Shown here one piece after another: positions 26,161 to 35,120 of a stretch of 64,000 bases of DNA. The position numbers were made by a program, and so were the translations under genes. Each line of letters starts with the position of its first letter. Positions within the stretch are counted from its first letter, which is position 1. This DNA is from Tritonibacter multivorans (GTDB lineage: Bacteria; Pseudomonadota; Alphaproteobacteria; Rhodobacterales; Rhodobacteraceae). The stretch lies in NCBI RefSeq assembly GCF_001458415.1, contig NZ_CYSD01000042.1:310001-374000 (forward strand), in the 5' to 3' direction. The notes below the pieces were generated by a model. That model was not told the DNA's origin. It made no database searches and was given only the letters and a program-made list of their open reading frames with translations.

Positions 26161-26198
26161 AGCGGCGCTTTCCATCCGGAAAGCGCCGCTTTTTGTTT
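26161..26198 (+). terminator. intrinsic terminator after acpP
   Basis: A 13-bp perfect stem AGCGGCGCTTTCC/GGAAAGCGCCGCT, ATCC loop, TTTTTGTTTG tail. Confidence 0.92.
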
Positions 26199-26296
26199 GA
26201 TGACGCAGAATAGTCGTCAAAACCCTCCGGCTTTCCTTGACCCCGCATTGTCTCGCCGTGCTAGCCTGCTTCTACAACCAGAAGGAGGAACGCCCG

Positions 26297-27040
26297 ATGA
26301 TGATCTATCCGACAATGGAACTCCTGGATGGAAACTGCGTGACGCTCGACAAGGGCAACCTTGATGCGCCGCAGATCTGGCATGTAGACCCGATCGAGAC
26401 CGCCCGGTCCTGGGCCGAAGCAGGCGCAGAATGGATGCACCTCACCGATTTCAACGCGGTGCAGGGCGACAGCAGAAACGCAGACCTTGTCGAAGACATT
26501 ATTCGTCAGGTCGGCATTCCCGTCCAACTTGGCGGCGGCATGCGGTCACGCGAACAAATCGAACATTGGATCGGCCTCGGGGCAGGGCGCATCGTGGTGG
26601 GAACGCTCGCGGCCTATGATCCCGCACTGGTGTCCGAACTGGCCAAACTGCATCCCGACCAAATCGTCCTCTCTGTAGACGTCTGGCAGGGGCAGGTGAT
26701 GACCGAAGGCTGGCGCAAAGCTGGCGCGATGGAGCCGGACCGCTTTATCAAGGCCTTTGATGACGTCCCATTGGCGGGGGTGATTGTCACCGATATTGAC
26801 AGCGATATGGTCGATGTCGAAGCCCAGCTGGGGCTGATTTCGGGCCTGGCCGCAGATTGCCGCTGGCCGGTGACCGCTTCGGGTGTGGTGCGCAAGGGCG
26901 ATGATATTTCGCGCCTCAAATATATCCCCAACATCGAAGGCGCGCTGGTCGGACGGGCGCTGTTCCGCAAGACAACCTCTTTGGAAGACGCGCTGGAACT
27001 GGCCAAAGCCGAAGCAGAACCGGTGGCTGAATTCCTCTGA
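26297..27040 (+). CDS. HisA-like (ProFAR isomerase family) TIM-barrel protein, divergent paralogue
   Basis: 247 aa. It aligns with HisA along its whole length (MMIYPTMELLDGNCV; QLGGGMRS; LSVDVWQGQVMTEGW; VGRALF). Differences at key sites: the catalytic Asp of PAIDL is Glu8, the TDI-x-RDG loop reads TDIDSDM, and the second phosphate loop ASGG reads ASGVV. The first phosphate loop GGGMRS and the SVD aspartate are kept. It therefore probably does not do the histidine reaction at normal rate. AAGGAGG precedes the ATG. It sits between acpP and fabF, not with other his genes. A role in another sugar-phosphate isomerisation is possible. Confidence 0.8.
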   Translation: MMIYPTMELLDGNCVTLDKGNLDAPQIWHVDPIETARSWAEAGAEWMHLTDFNAVQGDSRNADLVEDIIRQVGIPVQLGGGMRSREQIEHWIGLGAGRIVVGTLAAYDPALVSELAKLHPDQIVLSVDVWQGQVMTEGWRKAGAMEPDRFIKAFDDVPLAGVIVTDIDSDMVDVEAQLGLISGLAADCRWPVTASGVVRKGDDISRLKYIPNIEGALVGRALFRKTTSLEDALELAKAEAEPVAEFL

Positions 27041-27369
27041 CCCGTGCCGTGACGCCTCCCGCTGCCAGGGGCGGGCCGTCCGGCTTTCATCTTTTTACAA
27101 ATATCCTCGCCGAAGGCAGGCAGTGTCCCACAGGACGCTGCCTTTTTTACATCGCAGTTTTTCGCGGGTGCGTGCCATCGCGCCCCCCAGATCAGCACAG
27201 GGTAAGAAAATTCCCATGTGTCAAACCCCACGCAACGGCAAGCCCTTGCCGAAAGATGCCCCTTCAAAGGGCAGGGAAAACCCGCATCCAGTTAACCCGC
27301 ACTTGAACCTGATGGTCTTTCCAAGCTATTTGGACAGATGATTTGCCAAAGGCTAAGGAGAGCAGAAAA
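27041..27369. other. intergenic region between HisA-like gene and fabF
   Basis: 329 bp. It contains an inverted copy of the GATATTT..AAAAGATGAAA repeat (27083-27107), GC-rich inverted segments around it (27060-27150), and the fabF promoter region. A TTAACCCGCACTTGA sequence near 27293 is one base off the CtrA consensus. No gene is seen. Confidence 0.5.
27083..27107 (-). repeat. dispersed repeat module, GATATTT-AAAAGATGAAA type
   Basis: On the minus strand, GGATATTTGTAAAAAGATGA followed by AAG, matching the module inside nnr at 2688-2711 with few differences. Confidence 0.65.
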
Positions 27370-28635
27370 ATGCGTCGAGTAGTTGTTACCGGTCTGGGCC
27401 TCGTGACCCCGCTGGCCACCGGGGTCGAGGACAGCTGGTCCCGCCTTCTGGACGGTGAGTCCGGTGCAGGCCCGATCACGCGCTTTGATGCCGAAGCAAG
27501 CGGCGTGGCCACGACCTACGCCTGCGAAGTCAAACGCGGCGACGGCAGTGATGGCACCTTCAACCCTGATGACTGGATGGCCAAGAAAGACCAGAAAAAG
27601 GTCGATGATTTCATCCTCTACGGCGTTGCTGCGGCTGACCAGGCGGTCAAGGACTCTGGCTGGATGCCCGAAGATGACGAAGGCCGCGAACGCACCGGGG
27701 TGATGCTCGGCTCCGGCATCGGTGGTCTCAGCTCCATCGCCGACACTGCCGTGATGATCAAAGAAAAAGGCGTGCGTCGCGTATCGCCGTTCTTTATTCC
27801 CGGCGCGCTGATCAACCTGATCTCTGGTCAGGTGTCGATCCGCTATGGCTTCAAAGGTCCGAACCACGCGGTTGTGACTGCGTGCTCCACCGGCGCCCAC
27901 GCCATTGGCGACGCGGCCCGTCTGATCAAATCCGGCGACGCTGATGTGATGATCGCAGGCGGCGCGGAATCCGCGATCTGCGAGATTGGCATTGCGGGCT
28001 TCAACGCCTGTAAGGCGCTGTCGACCAAACGCGCGGATGATCCGAAATCCGCCAGCCGCCCCTATGACGCCGACCGCGATGGCTTTGTCATGGGCGAAGG
28101 CGCAGGCGTTGTGGTGCTCGAAGACTATGAGCACGCAAAAGCACGCGGTGCAAAGATCTATGCCGAGGTGCTGGGCTATGGTCTGTCGGGCGACGCCTAT
28201 CACATCACCGCCCCCTCCGAGGACGGCGAAGGCGGCGAACGCTCCATGAAAGCGGCGCTGAAAAACGCAGGTCTGGAGCCGTCGGCGATTGACTACATCA
28301 ACGCACATGGCACCTCCACCATGGCCGATACCATTGAACTGGGCGCGGTTGAACGCCTGCTGGGCGACCACGCGGGCAATGTGACCATGTCCTCGACCAA
28401 ATCCGCCACCGGCCACCTCTTGGGCGCTGCGGGCGCGATCGAGGCGATCTTCTCGATCCTCGCGATCCGCGACCAAGTTGTGCCGCCGACCATCAACCTC
28501 GACAACCCGGCTGTGGAAACCGCCGTGGATCTGGCGCCGAACGCGAAACGCGAACGCAAAGTCGAGGTCGCCCTGTCGAACTCCTTCGGCTTTGGCGGCA
28601 CCAACGCCTCTGTGATCTTCGGCAAGGTCGACTGA
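27370..28635 (+). CDS. fabF: 3-oxoacyl-ACP synthase II
   Basis: Condensing enzyme of fatty acid elongation. 421 aa. Nucleophile Cys172 in VTACSTGAH and the histidines in NAHGTST and GHLLGAAG, full thiolase fold. I used the ATG at 27370 (MRRVVVTGLG); a start nine codons upstream is not conserved in the family. One base separates it from mltG, so the two are co-transcribed. Confidence 0.97.
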   Translation: MRRVVVTGLGLVTPLATGVEDSWSRLLDGESGAGPITRFDAEASGVATTYACEVKRGDGSDGTFNPDDWMAKKDQKKVDDFILYGVAAADQAVKDSGWMPEDDEGRERTGVMLGSGIGGLSSIADTAVMIKEKGVRRVSPFFIPGALINLISGQVSIRYGFKGPNHAVVTACSTGAHAIGDAARLIKSGDADVMIAGGAESAICEIGIAGFNACKALSTKRADDPKSASRPYDADRDGFVMGEGAGVVVLEDYEHAKARGAKIYAEVLGYGLSGDAYHITAPSEDGEGGERSMKAALKNAGLEPSAIDYINAHGTSTMADTIELGAVERLLGDHAGNVTMSSTKSATGHLLGAAGAIEAIFSILAIRDQVVPPTINLDNPAVETAVDLAPNAKRERKVEVALSNSFGFGGTNASVIFGKVD

Positions 28636-28636
28636 G

Positions 28637-29791
28637 ATGTGGCGTGCTTTGGCCTCGAACATGCTGACCTTTCTGGTGGTCGGGGCCTTTCTCTTTGCGG
28701 GGCTGCTCCTTTGGGGGCAGTCTCAGTACACCGGCAACGGGCCGCTGGCGCAGGCGATCTGCCTGCGGGTCGAGCGTGGCTCTAACATGAGCCGCGTCAG
28801 CCGCGATCTGGAAACCGAAGGCGCGATCTCCAATGGCGCCATTTTCCGCGCGGGCGTCAAATACAGTGAAAAAGCAGGCGACCTGAAAGCCGGCAGCTAT
28901 CTGGTGGAACCGGGCAGCTCCATGGCGGGCATTGTCGATCAGATCACCCGTGGTGGGGCATCGACCTGCGGCACGGAAATCGTCTACCGCGTTGGTGTGA
29001 CCCGCACCCGCGCGCAGGTGCGCGAACTGGACCCGGCCTCTAATACCTTTGTGGAGGCTGCGAATTTCGTCGTCGGCGAGGGCGAGGTGCCCGCCGCCTA
29101 TACCGAAAAGCGCGGTGAAACTGACACCCGGTATCGCATTGCGGTGGCCGAAGGCGTGACCAGCTGGCAAGTGGTCGAAGCGCTTAAATCCATGGATGTG
29201 CTGGACGGCGACACCGGCGACCTCCCGGCCGAGGGCAGCCTTGCGCCGGACAGCTACGAGGTGCGCCCCGGCGACACCCGCCTGTCAGTCCTGACCGACA
29301 TGCAGGCCCGTCAGGCAGAGCGGATCGCGGATGCGTGGGACGTGCGCAGCCCGGATGCAGCCGTGCAAAGCCCCGAGGAAATGCTGATCCTTGCCTCGAT
29401 TATTGAGAAGGAAACCGCCCTCGCGGAGGAACGCGGCTTGGTGGCCTCGGTCTTTACCAACCGTCTGAACCGCGGCATGCGCCTGCAGACGGACCCCACC
29501 GTGATCTACGGTGTGACCGAAGGCAAAGGCGTGTTGGGTCGTGGCCTGCGGCAAAGCGAACTGCGCCGGGCAACCCCTTGGAACACCTATGTGATCGAAG
29601 GGCTGCCGCCGACCCCGATTGCCAATCCGGGCCTCGACAGTCTGATTGCTGCGGTGAACCCCGAAGACAGCAAGTTTGTGTTCTTCGTGGCAGATGGCAC
29701 CGGCGGGCATGCGTTCGCGGAAACGCTGGCAGAGCATAACCGCAACGTGGCCAAGTGGCGCCAGATCGAAGCGGACCGTAACAACAACTAA
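28637..29791 (+). CDS. mltG: endolytic murein transglycosylase
   Basis: Cleaves nascent glycan strands at the inner membrane. 384 aa. One N-terminal membrane helix (about residues 8-27), a LysM-like region, and the YceG catalytic domain with the glutamate in ILASIIEKETA, followed by NRLNRGMRLQTDPTVIYG and NPEDSKFVFFVADG. Starts one base after the fabF stop. The fabF-mltG pair is common in alphaproteobacteria. Confidence 0.95.
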   Translation: MWRALASNMLTFLVVGAFLFAGLLLWGQSQYTGNGPLAQAICLRVERGSNMSRVSRDLETEGAISNGAIFRAGVKYSEKAGDLKAGSYLVEPGSSMAGIVDQITRGGASTCGTEIVYRVGVTRTRAQVRELDPASNTFVEAANFVVGEGEVPAAYTEKRGETDTRYRIAVAEGVTSWQVVEALKSMDVLDGDTGDLPAEGSLAPDSYEVRPGDTRLSVLTDMQARQAERIADAWDVRSPDAAVQSPEEMLILASIIEKETALAEERGLVASVFTNRLNRGMRLQTDPTVIYGVTEGKGVLGRGLRQSELRRATPWNTYVIEGLPPTPIANPGLDSLIAAVNPEDSKFVFFVADGTGGHAFAETLAEHNRNVAKWRQIEADRNNN

Positions 29792-30110
29792 ACACATCTG
29801 AGGGGGGCGCTGCCCCCCTCGGTCTTTTTCAAAGCCCTTCACCCCCCGGAGTATTTGGGGCCAAAAGAAACATGGGGTCTCCCGCTTTTCTTTTGGCGCG
29901 AAATACTCCGGAGCACGAGGCAGAGCCTCGTTGAAAACATAGGCGTTGCCATAGCGCCGCGCGCTGCATTCTGTGAAGTTTAACGTCCGTGCGGCTATTC
30001 TCCATCTCGCAGCTGGAAAACGTGGAGGTGGGATGCGGAGCGCTCGGACGGGCCGCACCGATCCTCCTCCCGTTTCTCTTTCGGATTGTTTGAAAGAGGA
30101 GCTGCCAGAC
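29792..30110. other. intergenic region upstream of the GTA cluster
   Basis: 319 bp. The first half is filled by the composite dispersed repeat (29802-29938), whose first hairpin probably ends the mltG transcript. The second half (29940-30110) must hold the GTA promoter. No CtrA-type site was found in it, consistent with indirect CtrA control of GTAs. Confidence 0.55.
29802..29938. repeat. composite palindromic dispersed repeat before the GTA cluster
   Basis: Modules in order: GGGGGGCGCTGCCCCCC (29802-29818, with a following TCTTTTTC that makes it terminator-like), CCCCCCGGAGTATTTGGGG plus CCAAAAGAAA (29842-29870), then the inverted module with CTTTTGGCGCGAAATACTCC and the CGAGGC-AGA-GCCTCG hairpin (29887-29938). 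Related copies lie at 2654-2710 and 11404-11450. Confidence 0.8.
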
Positions 30111-30467
30111 ATGGCTTCCCCCAAAACACCCTCTGACATGCCTGCGACCTATGAAGGGCGCTTGGACCGGCTGCGATCGCTTTACGGCACGATCCAGCGC
30201 GCCCGGCGGTCGACAGAGGCCTATATCGACGAGCTTGAAGCCGAAGAGGAGGCCAATCCTGACACCACCCATCTGCGCGCCCGAATAAGCAAACTTGACG
30301 GCGTGCTGCGTGATTTTCAGAAATTGGAGAAGCTTCTTGACCCGGAAAACGCCGACGAACCGACCCGTGCCAAAGGCATCTTTGACCTCACCTCAGCGCG
30401 TGCCGAAATTGAACGCCGCCTGGCTGGCCTCGCAGAGCTGCTTGAGCCGGGAGATCCTGCTGAATGA
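30111..30467 (+). CDS. GTA small terminase subunit (g1)
   Basis: 118 aa, mostly helical with a coiled-coil centre (RLDRLRSLYGTIQRARRSTEAYIDELEAEEE ...), matching RcGTA gp1, the small terminase that helps package random host DNA. The ATG at 30111 (MASPKTPSD) has GAGGAG 9 nt upstream. Its end overlaps the start of the large terminase frame. First gene of the GTA cluster. Confidence 0.85.
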   Translation: MASPKTPSDMPATYEGRLDRLRSLYGTIQRARRSTEAYIDELEAEEEANPDTTHLRARISKLDGVLRDFQKLEKLLDPENADEPTRAKGIFDLTSARAEIERRLAGLAELLEPGDPAE

Positions 30468-31737
30468 TCTGCCCGAACACGATCTGGCGGCCTGGCCGTG
30501 GATCTTTGACCATTGGGCGCTGCCGCATCAGGCGGCCCCTCCGGGGGACTGGCGCACATGGGTGATCCTCGGCGGGCGCGGGGCAGGCAAGACCCGTGCA
30601 GGCGCGGAATGGGTGCGTGCGCAGGTCGAAGGTGCGACGCCGCGCGCCGTGGGTCGGGCGCGGCGTGTGGCCTTGTTGGGCGAAACCTATGATCAGGTGC
30701 GCGATGTGATGATCCGGGGTGACAGCGGCATTCTGGCCTGCACCCCGCCGGATCGCCGTCCAGACTGGCGCGCGGGCGAACGGCGTCTGGTCTGGCCCAA
30801 TGGCGCAGAAGCGCAGGCGTTTTCTGCCTCCGATCCCGAGGCCCTGCGCGGGCCGCAGTTCGACGCCGCCTGGGCGGATGAGCTGGCCAAATGGCGTCAG
30901 GGCCAAGAGGCTTGGGACATGCTGCAGTTTGCCCTGCGGCTGGGGCAGGAGCCGCGCGTCTGTGTCACCACCACGCCGCGCAATGTGGATGTGCTGCGCC
31001 GTCTGCTCGACAGTCCTTCGACCGTCATGACCCACGCCCCGACCGAGGCCAATCGCGCCAATCTTGCGCCATCTTATCTGGCCGAGGTCCGTGCCCGCTA
31101 TGAAGGTACGCGGCTGGAACGCCAAGAACTGGATGGGGAGCTGTTGGGCGATGCCGACGGCGCGCTCTGGACCCTTGCGCAGCTTGAGGGGCTGAAAGGC
31201 GCGCCCTTCGACTTTGACCGGATCGTTGTCGGGGTCGACCCTTCGGTGTCTGCTACGGGGGATGCCTGCGGGATCGTGGTTGTGGGCGCACAGACGCGCG
31301 GGGTCATCACCAGTTGGCGCGCCCATGTGATTGCCGATTGCACGCTGCAAAAGGCCACGCCGCTGACTTGGGCCAAGGCGGTGGTTGCCGCCCGCGACCG
31401 CTTCCAGGCCCATCTGGTTGTGGCCGAGGTCAATCAGGGTGGCGGGCTGGTGCAGGACCTGTTGCGCCAGATCGACCCGACAATTCCATATCAGGGGGTG
31501 CATGCAGGCGCAGGCAAGGCGGCACGCGCCGAACCGGTGGCGGCGCTTTATGAACAGGGGCGTGTCACCCATGCGCAGGGGCTTGGTCGGCTGGAGGCGC
31601 AGATGGTGCAGATGACCGCGCAGCGGTACTGCGGCACCGGCAGCCCCGACCGGGTGGATGCGCTGGTTTGGGCGCTGTGGGCGCTGATACTGGAGCCAAT
31701 GCAGCGCAACCGATGCCCCCGCGCACGGCAACTCTGA
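30400..31737 (+). CDS. GTA large terminase (g2)
   Basis: Packaging motor ATPase and nuclease. Walker A GGRGAGKTRAGAEW, Walker B FDAAWADE, the TTTPR coupling motif, and RNase H-like nuclease aspartates (VGVDPSVSATGDACG; VAEVNQGG; SPDRVDALVWAL). About 445 aa. The start is uncertain: no ATG lies before the conserved region, so I used the GTG at 30400, overlapping g1 by 68 bp; a TTG at 30442 is an alternative. It is followed by an intrinsic terminator rather than running directly into g3. Confidence 0.93.
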   Translation: MPKLNAAWLASQSCLSREILLNDLPEHDLAAWPWIFDHWALPHQAAPPGDWRTWVILGGRGAGKTRAGAEWVRAQVEGATPRAVGRARRVALLGETYDQVRDVMIRGDSGILACTPPDRRPDWRAGERRLVWPNGAEAQAFSASDPEALRGPQFDAAWADELAKWRQGQEAWDMLQFALRLGQEPRVCVTTTPRNVDVLRRLLDSPSTVMTHAPTEANRANLAPSYLAEVRARYEGTRLERQELDGELLGDADGALWTLAQLEGLKGAPFDFDRIVVGVDPSVSATGDACGIVVVGAQTRGVITSWRAHVIADCTLQKATPLTWAKAVVAARDRFQAHLVVAEVNQGGGLVQDLLRQIDPTIPYQGVHAGAGKAARAEPVAALYEQGRVTHAQGLGRLEAQMVQMTAQRYCGTGSPDRVDALVWALWALILEPMQRNRCPRARQL

Positions 31738-31742
31738 CCCGC

Positions 31743-31778
31743 AAATGCCCGGCCCAAGTGCCGGGCATTTTTGTTTTT
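31743..31778 (+). terminator. intrinsic terminator between GTA g2 and g3
   Basis: An 11-bp perfect stem AAATGCCCGGC/GCCGGGCATTT, 6-nt loop, then TTGTTTTTAAA. It starts 6 bases after the g2 stop and sits inside the GTA cluster. Confidence 0.85.
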
Positions 31779-31904
31779 AAACAGAAGCTTGGAGCTGGTG
31801 TTGCATCCCCGCCGCGCGCTCTGGTCGGGGGCATTTAAATCTCCGGCGCGATACTGCTTCCCAACGACGAAACATGAACCCTCAGCTTTCAGAAGGTGAC
31901 GCCC

Positions 31905-33119
31905 ATGGTCCTGAATGTCCTGCGCCGCAAACCCGTGCCCCAGCCACAGGGTGCGGAGGTCAAGGTCTCTGCCGCTGCTCAAATTGCGAGCCGCGTTCTG
32001 CCCACCGGGGGTGCGCAGGCCGTGTGGGGTGCGCGCGATGGGGCGACGCTGACCCGGTCTGGCTTTCTGGGCAACCCCGTCGGCCATCGCACCGTCAAAC
32101 TGATCGCAGAGGCCGCCGCGAGCCTGCCGCTGGTGTTGCAGGACGACGCACGCCGCTATGACAGCCATCCGCTGCTGCGGCTTCTGGCGCGTCCCAATGG
32201 CGCGCAGGGCCGGGCCGAGCTGCTGGAGGCGATCTATGCGCATCTGCTGCTGTCCGGCAACGCCTATATCGAGGCAGTCGCGGGGGACGCGGGCCTGCCG
32301 GTTGAACTGCATGTGCTGCGCCCGGACCGGATGCGGGTGGTGCCCGGTGCGGATGGCTGGCCCGTGGGCTATGACTATACTGTCGGGGCCAAATCGCACC
32401 GTTTCCCCAATGATCCCATGCGCCCGGCGGTCTGCCATCTGCGGGCCTTTCACCCGCTGGACGACCACTATGGCGCAGCGCCGCTGCAGGCGGCTGCCAC
32501 TGCGGTCGAGGTGCATAATGCCGCCGCGCGCTGGTCGAAATCCCTGCTGGACAATGCGGCGCGGCCGTCCGGTGCCTTGGTCTGGCGCGGCAATGACAAT
32601 CAGGGGCTGCTGGCGGACGATCAGTTCCGCCGCCTGAGCGAAGAGATCGAGGCCAATTTTCAAGGCGCGCGCAATGCCGGCCGTCCCATGGTTCTGGAAG
32701 GGGGCCTGGACTGGAAACCCATGGGCTTCAGCCCCTCGGATATGGAGTTTCACCGCACCAAGGAAAGCGCCGCGCGCGAGATCGCGCAGGCGTTTGGCGT
32801 GCCGCCCATGTTGCTCGGCATTCCGGGGGACGCGACCTATGCGAATTATCAGGAAGCCAACCGCGCCTTTTACCGCCTGACGGTGCTGCCCCTGGTGGCG
32901 CGGGTAACGGCGGCCCTTGCGGATTGGCTGACGCTCTATTCCGGCGAGGTGCTGGAGCTGAAACCCGATCTTGATCAGGTGCAGGCGCTGGCCAGTGAAC
33001 GCGATGCGCAATGGCGCCGTGTGGCCGAGGCAGAGTTTCTGACCGTCGCCGAAAAACGCCGCCTTCTGGGCCTGCCTGCCTTGTCCGAGGACAGCACAGA
33101 GGGGGGCGCGGATGTCTGA
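31905..33119 (+). CDS. GTA portal protein (g3), HK97 family
   Basis: Dodecameric DNA portal of the capsid vertex. 404 aa with the HK97 portal signatures (HLLLSGNAYIEAV; FHPLDDHYGAAPLQ; AQAFGVPPMLLGIPGDATYANYQEANRAFY). I used the ATG at 31905 with AAGG 8 nt upstream; a GTG three codons earlier is possible. The 3' end overlaps g3.5 by 8 bp. Confidence 0.95.
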   Translation: MVLNVLRRKPVPQPQGAEVKVSAAAQIASRVLPTGGAQAVWGARDGATLTRSGFLGNPVGHRTVKLIAEAAASLPLVLQDDARRYDSHPLLRLLARPNGAQGRAELLEAIYAHLLLSGNAYIEAVAGDAGLPVELHVLRPDRMRVVPGADGWPVGYDYTVGAKSHRFPNDPMRPAVCHLRAFHPLDDHYGAAPLQAAATAVEVHNAAARWSKSLLDNAARPSGALVWRGNDNQGLLADDQFRRLSEEIEANFQGARNAGRPMVLEGGLDWKPMGFSPSDMEFHRTKESAAREIAQAFGVPPMLLGIPGDATYANYQEANRAFYRLTVLPLVARVTAALADWLTLYSGEVLELKPDLDQVQALASERDAQWRRVAEAEFLTVAEKRRLLGLPALSEDSTEGGADV

Positions 33120-33345
33120 GCTGCCGCCTTTTGCCCCGCCACCGTTTGACTGCGCGCCGGGGCTGCGACTGGCCGCCCATGAACGTGTGGCCGAGGCCCG
33201 CCGCGAGGCCATGCTGCGCCGTCTGGCGCGTCTGGAGGCCGCGCAGGAGCTGCTCGAACGGCGTCTCTGGCTGACCGTTTACGGCGTGGCAGCTGTGGTT
33301 CTGAGCCAAGCTGTGCAGGGCTTTCTTTCCACGCAAACACAATGA
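33112..33345 (+). CDS. GTA small head-region protein (g3.5)
   Basis: 77 aa. A Pro-rich N-terminus, a charged helix (ERVAEARREAMLRRLARLEAAQELLERR), then one hydrophobic helix (LWLTVYGVAAVVLSQAVQGF). Position and size match RcGTA orfg3.5, a small gene always between portal and protease. Possibly membrane-associated during assembly. Overlaps g3 and, by ATGA, g4. Confidence 0.8.
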   Translation: MSELPPFAPPPFDCAPGLRLAAHERVAEARREAMLRRLARLEAAQELLERRLWLTVYGVAAVVLSQAVQGFLSTQTQ

Positions 33346-33920
33346 AACCAATGGGATGCAATCATATGTTAATCAAAGGTGAACCCGTGTTTGAACAGAA
33401 GTTCGCACGCTTCGGCAATGATCTTGCGCTGGAAGATGACGCCCGGATCGAAGGCTATGCCAGCCTGTTCAATGTGGCCGATGAAGGCGGCGATATTGTC
33501 CAGCCCGGCGCCTACAGCGCCTCTCTGGCGCGCCATGCGGCGCGGGGAACAGCGGTAAAAATGCTGTGGCAGCACCAGCCCGACCAGCCGATTGGCGTCT
33601 GGGACCGGGTCCTTGAGGACGAGCGCGGCCTGAAGGTCACTGGCCGGCTTCTGACCGAAACCAGACAGGGCGCAGAGGCCGCCGCACTGGTCAAGGCCGG
33701 CGCAATCGAGGGGCTGTCGATCGGCTACCGCACGGTCAAAGCCAGCCGTGACAGCCAGGGCCGCCGTTTGCTGACCGAGGTCAGCCTCTTCGAGGTCTCG
33801 CTGGTGACATTTCCCATGCTGCCCACCGCCCGCGTGGCCGCCAAGGCGGAGGCAACGGCCGACCCCGCAGCCCCGCTGCGCGCGCTGGTGGCAGAACTGC
33901 GCGCCGCCTGCCGCAGCTAA
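33342..33920 (+). CDS. GTA prohead protease (g4), HK97 family
   Basis: 192 aa. Caudovirales serine protease fold: EGYASLFNVADEGGDIVQPGAY, histidine in MLWQHQ, and serine in GLSIGYR. Cleaves the scaffold domain of the capsid protein during maturation. Starts at an ATGA overlap with g3.5. Confidence 0.93.
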   Translation: MKPMGCNHMLIKGEPVFEQKFARFGNDLALEDDARIEGYASLFNVADEGGDIVQPGAYSASLARHAARGTAVKMLWQHQPDQPIGVWDRVLEDERGLKVTGRLLTETRQGAEAAALVKAGAIEGLSIGYRTVKASRDSQGRRLLTEVSLFEVSLVTFPMLPTARVAAKAEATADPAAPLRALVAELRAACRS

Positions 33921-33944
33921 CCCGACCCCTCCAGGAGACCCCAA

Positions 33945-35120
33945 ATGACCGACCAACCAAACACCGAGGTTCCCCGCGAAGATCTGGCCCATGAGGTGAA
34001 ACAAGCTGTTTCCGAATTCGTAAGCCACTTCAAAGGGTTCAAGGACGACGTCACCCTGAAACTGCAACAGAACGAAGAGCGTATGACCATGCTGGACCGT
34101 AAGACACACATCACCGCCCGCCCGCATCTTGCGGCATCTGAAACTGAAACCGCGCCGCATCAGAAGGCCTTTGATGCCTATCTGCGCTCTGGCGATGAAA
34201 CCGCGCTGCGCGGCCTGGATCTGGAAGCCAAGGCGCTGAGCACGGCTGTGAACACGGATGGCGGCTTTCTGGTCGATCCGGTCACCTCGGACACGGTGAA
34301 ATCGGTGCTGACCTCCACCGCGTCTCTGCGCGCTGTGGCCTCTGTGGTGTCGGTCGAGGCGACGTCCTATGACGTGCTGATCGACCACGGCGAATTGGGC
34401 GCAGGCTGGGCCACTGAGACCGGCAGCCTGACCGAAACCGCAACCCCGCAGATCGACCGGATTACCATCGCGCTGCACGAATTGTCGGCGCTGCCCAAGG
34501 CCTCGCAACGTCTGCTGGATGACAGTGCTTTTGATCTGGAAAGCTGGCTGGCAGGCCGGATTGCGGAAAAATTCGCCCGCTCCGAGGCGGCGGCCTTTAT
34601 CAATGGCGACGGCATCGACAAGCCCATGGGCATGATGACCCATCCGGCGGTGGACAATGACAGCTGGACCTGGGGCAACCTTGGCTATGTGGCGACCGGC
34701 GTGGACGGCGGGATTTCCGGCGGTGATGCGATTGTTGATCTGGTCTATGCGCTGGGGGCGGAATACCGCGCCAATGCAACCTTTGTGATGAATTCCAAAA
34801 CCGCAGGCGTGGTGCGCAAGCTCAAGGACGCCGATGGCCGCTTCCTGTGGTCCGATGGTCTGGCCGCGGGCGAACCTGCGCGCCTGATGGGCTATCCGGT
34901 GCTGGTGGCCGAAGACATGCCCGACGTGGCCTCGGACAGCTGTTCCATTGCCTTTGGCGATTTTGCCGCCGGCTACACCATTGCAGAACGCCCGGACCTG
35001 CGCGTGCTGCGCGATCCGTTCTCTGCGAAACCGCATGTGCTGTTTTATGCCTCCAAACGGGTCGGCGGAGATGTCAGCGACTTTGCGGCGATCAAACTGC
35101 TGAAATTCGCCACCAGCTAA
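33945..35120 (+). CDS. GTA major capsid protein (g5), HK97 family
   Basis: 391 aa. An N-terminal helical scaffold segment (about 1-100, KQAVSEFVSHFKGFKDDVTLKLQQNEERM) is removed by the protease. The rest has the HK97 fold: STAVNTDGGFLVDP, LPKASQRLLDDSAFDLESWL, FVMNSKTAGVVRKLKD, and AGYTIAERPDLRVLRDPF. GGAG in the spacer gives a good ribosome binding site. A 155-bp spacer follows, one of the two long gaps in the cluster. Confidence 0.96.
   Translation: MTDQPNTEVPREDLAHEVKQAVSEFVSHFKGFKDDVTLKLQQNEERMTMLDRKTHITARPHLAASETETAPHQKAFDAYLRSGDETALRGLDLEAKALSTAVNTDGGFLVDPVTSDTVKSVLTSTASLRAVASVVSVEATSYDVLIDHGELGAGWATETGSLTETATPQIDRITIALHELSALPKASQRLLDDSAFDLESWLAGRIAEKFARSEAAAFINGDGIDKPMGMMTHPAVDNDSWTWGNLGYVATGVDGGISGGDAIVDLVYALGAEYRANATFVMNSKTAGVVRKLKDADGRFLWSDGLAAGEPARLMGYPVLVAEDMPDVASDSCSIAFGDFAAGYTIAERPDLRVLRDPFSAKPHVLFYASKRVGGDVSDFAAIKLLKFATS

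Noticed and set aside
27293-27307. CtrA site before fabF
   Set aside because: Second half reads TTGA; one mismatch in an A/T-rich area is not enough.
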